From assembly GCA_030835125.1 (NCBI GenBank), contig JAUQWM010000010.1, positions 1-48,148 on the forward strand: DNA of 48,148 nt. Reading direction: 5' to 3'. Shown piece after piece: positions 43,760 through 48,148 of the stretch. Source of the stretch: Gemmatimonadaceae bacterium (GTDB lineage Bacteria; Gemmatimonadota; Gemmatimonadetes; Gemmatimonadales; Gemmatimonadaceae). How positions within the stretch are numbered: the first letter of the stretch is position 1; each line of letters starts with the position of its first letter. Position numbers and translations under genes: made by a program. The notes below the pieces were generated by a model. The model saw only the letters and a program-made list of their open reading frames with translations, was not told the DNA's origin and ran no database searches.

Positions 43760-44782
43760 TCAGTTCGGCTGCACCGCGTCGAAGCCCACCAGCCTCCGCT
43801 GCTGCGGATCCCACAGCTTGAGCCCCGTCGTCCGCAGGCTCTTCCAGAAGGTCAATTCGGGCACCGCGTTGAACTCGGGCACGCCCTCATGGGCGTCCTT
43901 CAGGCGGTAGTTGGGGATCCGCGGGTCGACATGATGCACGTGGTGGCGGCCGATGCTGCCGGTGAACCACTCGAGGACCTTCGGGAGCCGGTAGAACGAA
44001 CTGCCCATCATGGCGGCCGTCACGTAGTCCCACTCCTCGTGGCCTTCCCAGTACGCTTCCTCGTGCTGGTGCTGCACGTAGAACAGCCAGATCCCGGCCA
44101 TCGACGCGAAGTAGACCACCGGCGCATACACCAGCAGCATCGCCTTCCAGCCCACGAGCCAGGTGAGCGCGCCGATCATCACCGCCACCGCCAGGTTCGT
44201 CCACTGCACGCTCGAGACCTTCGAGGCGCGGGTCGTGGTGGAGGGCGGCGTGCGGCGGTAGTGCACCATCAGGTACAGGGGCCCGAGCACCAGCATGACG
44301 AAGGCGTTCCGGTAGAACCGGTACTTGAACCGGGCCCGCCGGTCGAGCGCGCGGTACTCCTCGACGGTGAGCGTGTCGATGTCGCCGTGGCCGCGGCGAT
44401 CGAGGTCGCCTGACGAGGCGTGATGCAGCGCATGGTCGCGCCGCCACTGCGCGAACGGCGTGAGCGTGAGGGCGCCGGTGAGGAACCCGATGACCTCGTT
44501 CGCGCGCTTCGACCCGGTGAACGACCCGTGCGCGCAATCGTGCATGATGATGAACGTCCGCACGAACAGCAGCGCGGTGACGGGCAGCAGGAGGACGGTG
44601 AGCCACCAGGCATGCGTGAGACCCCAGAACATCAGCGCAAACCCGGCGCTGAGCGGGATCAGGGTATTCGTCATCTGCCACGTGGCCCGGCCCGCATCGG
44701 ACTTCCGGAAGGCGGCGGCGCGCTCCTGGATCGACCGCGAGCGCGTAGCGGTTGGGGCGGATGGTGTGGATACGGCTGTCAT
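43760..44782 (-). CDS. Membrane fatty-acid desaturase (acyl-lipid type)
   Basis: A 340-aa protein with four to five membrane segments. The three di-iron His boxes are HDCAHGS, HALHH and HHVHH (in GRHHVHHVDPRIPNY), as in delta-12/omega-type acyl-lipid desaturases. It would insert double bonds into membrane lipid acyl chains using oxygen and reduced electron carriers, so the cell is at least able to use oxygen. The ATG at 44780-44782 has no Shine-Dalgarno but has promoter-like boxes immediately upstream. Confidence 0.9.
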   Translation of the reverse strand: MTAVSTPSAPTATRSRSIQERAAAFRKSDAGRATWQMTNTLIPLSAGFALMFWGLTHAWWLTVLLLPVTALLFVRTFIIMHDCAHGSFTGSKRANEVIGFLTGALTLTPFAQWRRDHALHHASSGDLDRRGHGDIDTLTVEEYRALDRRARFKYRFYRNAFVMLVLGPLYLMVHYRRTPPSTTTRASKVSSVQWTNLAVAVMIGALTWLVGWKAMLLVYAPVVYFASMAGIWLFYVQHQHEEAYWEGHEEWDYVTAAMMGSSFYRLPKVLEWFTGSIGRHHVHHVDPRIPNYRLKDAHEGVPEFNAVPELTFWKSLRTTGLKLWDPQQRRLVGFDAVQPN

Positions 44783-44788
44783 CCCTGA

Positions 44789-44817
44789 AGGCTAGCGGAA
44801 TCCGGGGGTGTTGACCA
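44789..44817 (-). promoter_or_regulatory. Candidate promoter for the desaturase gene (near-leaderless)
   Basis: On the minus strand TGGTCA (44812-44817) and TAGCCT (44789-44794), 17 nt apart. The ATG is 6 nt after the -10 box, as in the DUF58 and typA genes. Confidence 0.35.
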
Positions 44818-44868
44818 GTGCGCAGATGGCGCGGTGGGCGTTCCGTACGGGCGGATCGCGGCGAGGAT

Positions 44869-46341
44869 TCACGAAGCGCCTGACGCGAGGCCGCGCAGGG
44901 CGTGCAGCAGCCGCAGCATCGCTTCCGTATCGCGCTGGCAGTACGCCAGCAGGTCGGCGCGCACGCGGTCCCGTTCGTGCGCGGGGATCCGGTCGGCGAC
45001 GAACAGCAGTCGCGCGATCTCGACGCTCGCCACCATGCCGTTCACGATCACCAGGTCGGTATACGAGAGGTCCGGCACCAGGGGCTCGAGCACGTGCTTG
45101 ATGCTGAAGCTGCCGCGGAACCCCGGGTGGTACACGTTGTTGCGGATCACCGGCAGCAGGTCGACGAGCTTCGCCTCGAGCGCGCGGAGGTCGGGGGCCA
45201 GCTCCGGCACCACGGCCTGGAGGTCGCGGATCCGCGTCTTCTCGAACGCCGAGTAGGTGACGACCGCCCTGGCGTTGCGCGTCGCCTCGACGAGCCGGCG
45301 CGCGATCACCGGGCGCGCGTCGAGCGGGCCCTCGGCCAGGAACTCCTCGTGGCGCAATCCGTCGGCCGAGACCTCGTGGTAGCTGAACTGCGCGGCCGCC
45401 ATCGTCCACGGCGACATGCCGTCCCAGACGGGCACGGCCCGCGCGATCGTCTCGAAGTCGAGGAACCCCAGCGGCGCCACCGCGAACGGCGCCAGGGCGT
45501 GCGACAGCGTGCGCTCGACCACCACCGTCCCGCCCGCCAGCGCGCGCCGCTGCCGCCGCGCCGCGTCAGGCAGCTTCTCGTCAGGCGGCAGGTCGTCGAT
45601 CCGGTGGATCCCGCGCTGCATGTAGGCGACGGTCTTCTTCGGGCCGACCAGGTACAGGTGGCGGATGTGGTTCGCGTCCGCCGGCCAGCAGCGGTCGTGG
45701 AACGGGCACTGGCGCGGCTCGTGGCAGTGCAGGCCCGGCGCGACGTCGGGCAGGGGGCCGGCCACCACGGCCAGCTGGGCCGCGACCTCGCCCGGCACCG
45801 TGGTGCGCCGGGCGCGGACCTCCGCGGTCACGTCCGTGGCGGCAAAGAGGTCGCCACCGTCGGGGTGCGTGAACCCGGGATTGAGGTGGAGGATCTCCAC
45901 CGTCGACGGCTCGAGGCCGTTCCGCGACAGCACGTGGGCCTGGATCGCCGCATCGGCCACATGCTCGGGCTTCACCGACGACGACGACTTCACCTCGGTG
46001 AGCCGCCACCCCTGGTCGTCGCGGCGCAGCACGTCCGCCGCCACGTGCACCCCGTCGGCCTCGAACGCCGGCTCGAACAGGACGGTCGCCCCGGCCTCGA
46101 GCGCCCGCGCGGTGTCGGCCACCCGCTCGTCCCGGGAACGGCCCCGGTCGAGCAGCACGCCGCCTGCATAACGAGTCCGCGCGAGGGCGCCGACGTGCGT
46201 CCCCTGGTCGAACAGGTCCTGCAGGACGATGTCCGGCTGCAACTCGACCGCGGTGGGTTCGTGCACCTGCCACCAGAGCTTCCGGTGACATTGCACCCCG
46301 GCGACGAAGAGCGTCTTGGTGAGGCGCGCGCGCTCAGGCAT
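44869..46341 (-). CDS. DUF2779 nuclease-like protein with Cas4/RecB-like N-terminus
   Basis: A 490-aa protein. N-terminal half: PD-(D/E)XK-like core (VHVAADVLRRDD, WRLTEVKSSSSVKPEH) and Cys residues arranged as in Cas4/AddB-type Fe-S nucleases (CHRKLWW near residue 18, then C.EPRQCPFHDRC). C-terminal half: DUF2779, which has the acidic pattern of DEDD exonucleases (FLDFETI, TYSAFEKTRIRDL, YCQRDTEAML). It likely degrades or trims DNA or RNA; the role in the cell is not known. The start is ATG (46339-46341), chosen because MPERARLTKTLFVAGVQCHRK is the expected N-terminus. An ATG at 46369-46371 is also in frame. No CRISPR or defence genes are adjacent. Confidence 0.78.
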   Translation of the reverse strand: MPERARLTKTLFVAGVQCHRKLWWQVHEPTAVELQPDIVLQDLFDQGTHVGALARTRYAGGVLLDRGRSRDERVADTARALEAGATVLFEPAFEADGVHVAADVLRRDDQGWRLTEVKSSSSVKPEHVADAAIQAHVLSRNGLEPSTVEILHLNPGFTHPDGGDLFAATDVTAEVRARRTTVPGEVAAQLAVVAGPLPDVAPGLHCHEPRQCPFHDRCWPADANHIRHLYLVGPKKTVAYMQRGIHRIDDLPPDEKLPDAARRQRRALAGGTVVVERTLSHALAPFAVAPLGFLDFETIARAVPVWDGMSPWTMAAAQFSYHEVSADGLRHEEFLAEGPLDARPVIARRLVEATRNARAVVTYSAFEKTRIRDLQAVVPELAPDLRALEAKLVDLLPVIRNNVYHPGFRGSFSIKHVLEPLVPDLSYTDLVIVNGMVASVEIARLLFVADRIPAHERDRVRADLLAYCQRDTEAMLRLLHALRGLASGAS

Positions 46342-46448
46342 GGGTGGCAAGATGGCGACGCGTCGGGCCATGGGACCAGCCGCCGGGGCGTTGCCGCGCT
46401 GCCGGTGCGTGGTGACCTTTGACGCTCCTCCCCGAACCACACGCTTCC

Positions 46449-47060
46449 ATGGTCCGGATCCTTGCGGTCGTCCTGCTGGCCGCGGTGGTGTCGGCGTGCG
46501 CCGCCCGGGCGCCCGACGACGCCACGGCGATGGTGGCGTGCGGCGGCCAGCCGGGGCGGTACTGGACGCTGCCGCCGGGATCGGCGCAGCGGTCCCTCCG
46601 CGTCTGGATGGACAGGGGACGCCAGGACCTGGACGGATGGGGGCCGTACGGCGCCCGTCGGCTCGGGTTCGCGATGGACGCGTGGAATGCCCTCCGGCTT
46701 CCCCTGCGCCTCACCGCGGCGTCATCGGCCCGCGAGTCCGACATCGTCGTCGACGTCATCGCGTCCATTCCCCCGCAGCGCGATGGCTCCGACCGCGACC
46801 AGGCGGGGATCACCAACCTCACCTTCCAGGCCTCGGGGGAGATCACGCGGGCGCACGTCTTCGTCGCCGTGTCGGCGCCGTTCGGCGTCAGGTATCCGGT
46901 GCAGGACCAGCAGGCGAACCTCGTCCACGAACTCGGTCATGCGCTCGGGATGCTGCACGCCGGTGGCACCAGCGCCCTGATGGCGCCCCGCCGCGGGTCA
47001 CTCGCGCTGACGGGCGCCGATATCGCCCTCGCGCGCGCGCACTTCACCTGTCCTGCCTGA
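46449..47060 (+). CDS. Matrixin-like zinc metalloprotease lipoprotein
   Basis: A 203-aa protein. Signal peptide with lipobox VSAC (VRILAVVLLAAVVSAC). Zinc site HELGHALGMLH (HExxHxxGxxH) followed by the Met-turn region SALMAPRRG, as in matrixins. It is short, only the catalytic domain, with no visible pro-domain. It would cleave extracytoplasmic proteins. The ATG at 46449 has TTGACG 25 nt upstream but no clear -10 or Shine-Dalgarno. Its last 63 nt overlap the 3' end of the MscS gene on the other strand. Confidence 0.85.
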   Translation: MVRILAVVLLAAVVSACAARAPDDATAMVACGGQPGRYWTLPPGSAQRSLRVWMDRGRQDLDGWGPYGARRLGFAMDAWNALRLPLRLTAASSARESDIVVDVIASIPPQRDGSDRDQAGITNLTFQASGEITRAHVFVAVSAPFGVRYPVQDQQANLVHELGHALGMLHAGGTSALMAPRRGSLALTGADIALARAHFTCPA

Positions 47061-48107
47061 CGAGTCACCGCCGGGCGGCCCCCCGCCGCCGGCGAGGTGG
47101 ATGGTGCGCGTGGGAAAGGCGAGGGACGTCCCGGCCCCCTCGACGACGCCGAGGAACCGCAACAGCGACTCCTGCCGGTACTCGAGGAACTCGGCCCATT
47201 GCTCGGTCTGGAACGCGGCCACCACCTCGATGTCGAGCGATGAGGCGCCGAGCGACACCAGCCTGACGCTGACCGAGTCGGCGACGATCTTCGGGTGGCT
47301 CCGCAGGGCGTCCTCGACCCCACCCAGGACCTGGCGCACCTGGCGCTCGGTGGTGCTGTACCGCAGGCCCAGGAGCATGGCCATCCGCAGCCGGTCCCGC
47401 GCCGTCAGGGACTCGATGCGGCTGTCGGCCAGCCTGCCGTTCGGGATGGTGACGACCGAGCGATCGAGGGTGCGGAAGCGCGTGGATCGCAGGCCGATGC
47501 GCTCGACCGTCGCCGTGAAGTCCTCGACCTTCACCGTGTCCCCCACCCGGAACGGCTGGTCGACACCGATGGAGAACGCGCCAAACAGGTTCTCGACGGT
47601 CTTCTGCGCCGCCAGGGCCAGCGCCAGGCCGCCGATGCCGAGCCCCGCAATCAGGCTGGCGACCGGGAAGCCGAGGTACGAGAGCACGGCCACCGCCGCG
47701 ATCGCGAGGACGCCGACCTTCACCACGCGCGAGCCTAACGGGATGAGGGATCGCGACGGGCCCGAGCGCGCCCACATCGACTCCCCCAGCATGTGGAAGC
47801 CGATGTCCACCAGGCGGAACAGCGTCCAGAAGAAGACGGCGAAGTAGCTCGCCCGCACCAGCCGGTATGCGTTCCCGGCGAACGCCGGCGGCAGGCTCAG
47901 CGTCAGGATCACCGCGGACAGCACGGCCAGGGCCAGGGCCGCGCTCAACGGACCCGCGAGGCGCTTGAGGGCGATGTCGTCCCACGTCGTGGCCGTGCGC
48001 CGGACCAACCGGCCGACCACCAGCCTGACGAGTGCGCTGACCAGCAGGCCCAGGACGAGCGAGCCGACGGCCGCGCCGGCCAGCGACAACCATTGCATCC
48101 AGGTCAT
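46998..48107 (-). CDS. MscS-family mechanosensitive channel
   Basis: A 369-aa protein. Several N-terminal membrane segments, then the MscS pore helix and beta domain: GLGIGGLALALAAQKTVENL, VGDTVKVEDFTATVERIGLR, STRFRTLDRSVVTIPN. It opens under membrane tension and releases solutes. The start is ATG at 48105-48107 (a second Met is 3 codons later). The upstream gap is a GAGTTGA array with no Shine-Dalgarno visible. The C-terminal 21 residues, Gly/Arg/Glu-rich, are coded in the stretch that overlaps the matrixin-like gene tail to tail. Confidence 0.9.
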   Translation of the reverse strand: MTWMQWLSLAGAAVGSLVLGLLVSALVRLVVGRLVRRTATTWDDIALKRLAGPLSAALALAVLSAVILTLSLPPAFAGNAYRLVRASYFAVFFWTLFRLVDIGFHMLGESMWARSGPSRSLIPLGSRVVKVGVLAIAAVAVLSYLGFPVASLIAGLGIGGLALALAAQKTVENLFGAFSIGVDQPFRVGDTVKVEDFTATVERIGLRSTRFRTLDRSVVTIPNGRLADSRIESLTARDRLRMAMLLGLRYSTTERQVRQVLGGVEDALRSHPKIVADSVSVRLVSLGASSLDIEVVAAFQTEQWAEFLEYRQESLLRFLGVVEGAGTSLAFPTRTIHLAGGGGPPGGDSSGRTGEVRAREGDIGARQRE

Positions 48108-48113
48108 TGACTC

Positions 48114-48148
48114 GAGTTGGGAGTTGAGAGTTGAGAGTTGAGAGTGGG
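48114..48148 (+). repeat. Heptamer tandem array, GAGTTGA x5 (runs off the window end)
   Basis: Units GAGTTGG, GAGTTGA x3, GAGTGGG, starting 6 nt from the MscS start codon. Same unit as at 12-39 and 26761-26795. The array may continue beyond the window. Confidence 0.9.

Noticed and set aside
43697-43814. N-terminal extension of the propeller lipoprotein up to 43814
   Set aside because: It would run through the desaturase terminator and part of the desaturase gene, and would push the lipobox far from the N-terminus.
44902-46422. A 506-codon plus-strand frame opposite the DUF2779 gene
   Set aside because: It is rich in Arg, His and Val, with no domains, and is antisense to a gene with clear motifs.

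Overview
This window is about 48 kb of GC-rich (roughly 70 % by eye), gene-dense bacterial chromosome. The gene set points to a diderm: FtsEX with an EnvC-like activator, SurA/PrsA-type periplasmic foldases, lipoproteins, a heptosyltransferase-like glycosyltransferase and a PilT ATPase. A 6-bladed beta-propeller lipoprotein, a DUF4384 protein and giant Ig-like lipoproteins would fit Gemmatimonadota. That placement is an inference and is untested.

Layout. 0-2.8 kb: ftsE-ftsX-envC (minus strand), each overlapping the next. 2.9-6.7 kb: a minus-strand operon of five genes joined by 4-nt ATGA/GTGA overlaps (PfkB kinase, HATPase/STAS-like protein, STAS-like protein, small barrel-like protein, trans-sulfuration PLP enzyme). 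6.9-10.2 kb: ROK kinase, TSUP transporter, GT9 glycosyltransferase, and an S23 four-helix-bundle gene between inverted heptamer arrays. 10.2-13.6 kb: lepA and a DUF4384 protein. 13.7-24.7 kb (plus strand): DUF58, BatA-like, mfd, two parvulin foldases, pdxA and a CDF metal exporter. 24.8-29.4 kb: a small protein and an extended PilT, a tiny minus-strand gene, typA and a very acidic protein. 29.4-42.1 kb (minus strand): two membrane FHA proteins, a Ser/Thr kinase fused to an RCC1 propeller, a 2321-aa Ig-repeat lipoprotein and a TPR protein, which together look like one signalling and surface-protein locus. 42.2-48.1 kb: tRNA-Ile(GAU), propeller lipoprotein, fatty-acid desaturase, DUF2779 nuclease, matrixin-like protease and an MscS channel.

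Two features cut across the gene layout. First, at least nine loci carry tandem 7-bp arrays. The unit sequence is near-uniform within a locus but differs between loci (GAGTTGA, GAGTCAC, GAGGTCN, GAGTGCA, GGGAATC). Most abut a start or stop codon. Three loci have two inverted arms: one encloses the S23 gene, one fills an intergenic gap, and one sits in frame inside mfd. I read these as copies of one family of mobile or self-amplifying elements, with the S23 copy a possible source. Second, the octamer GCCTAACG/CGTTAGGC occurs 15 times, mostly inside genes, where it forces rare TTA-Leu or CCT-Pro codons. That suggests a DNA-level signal.
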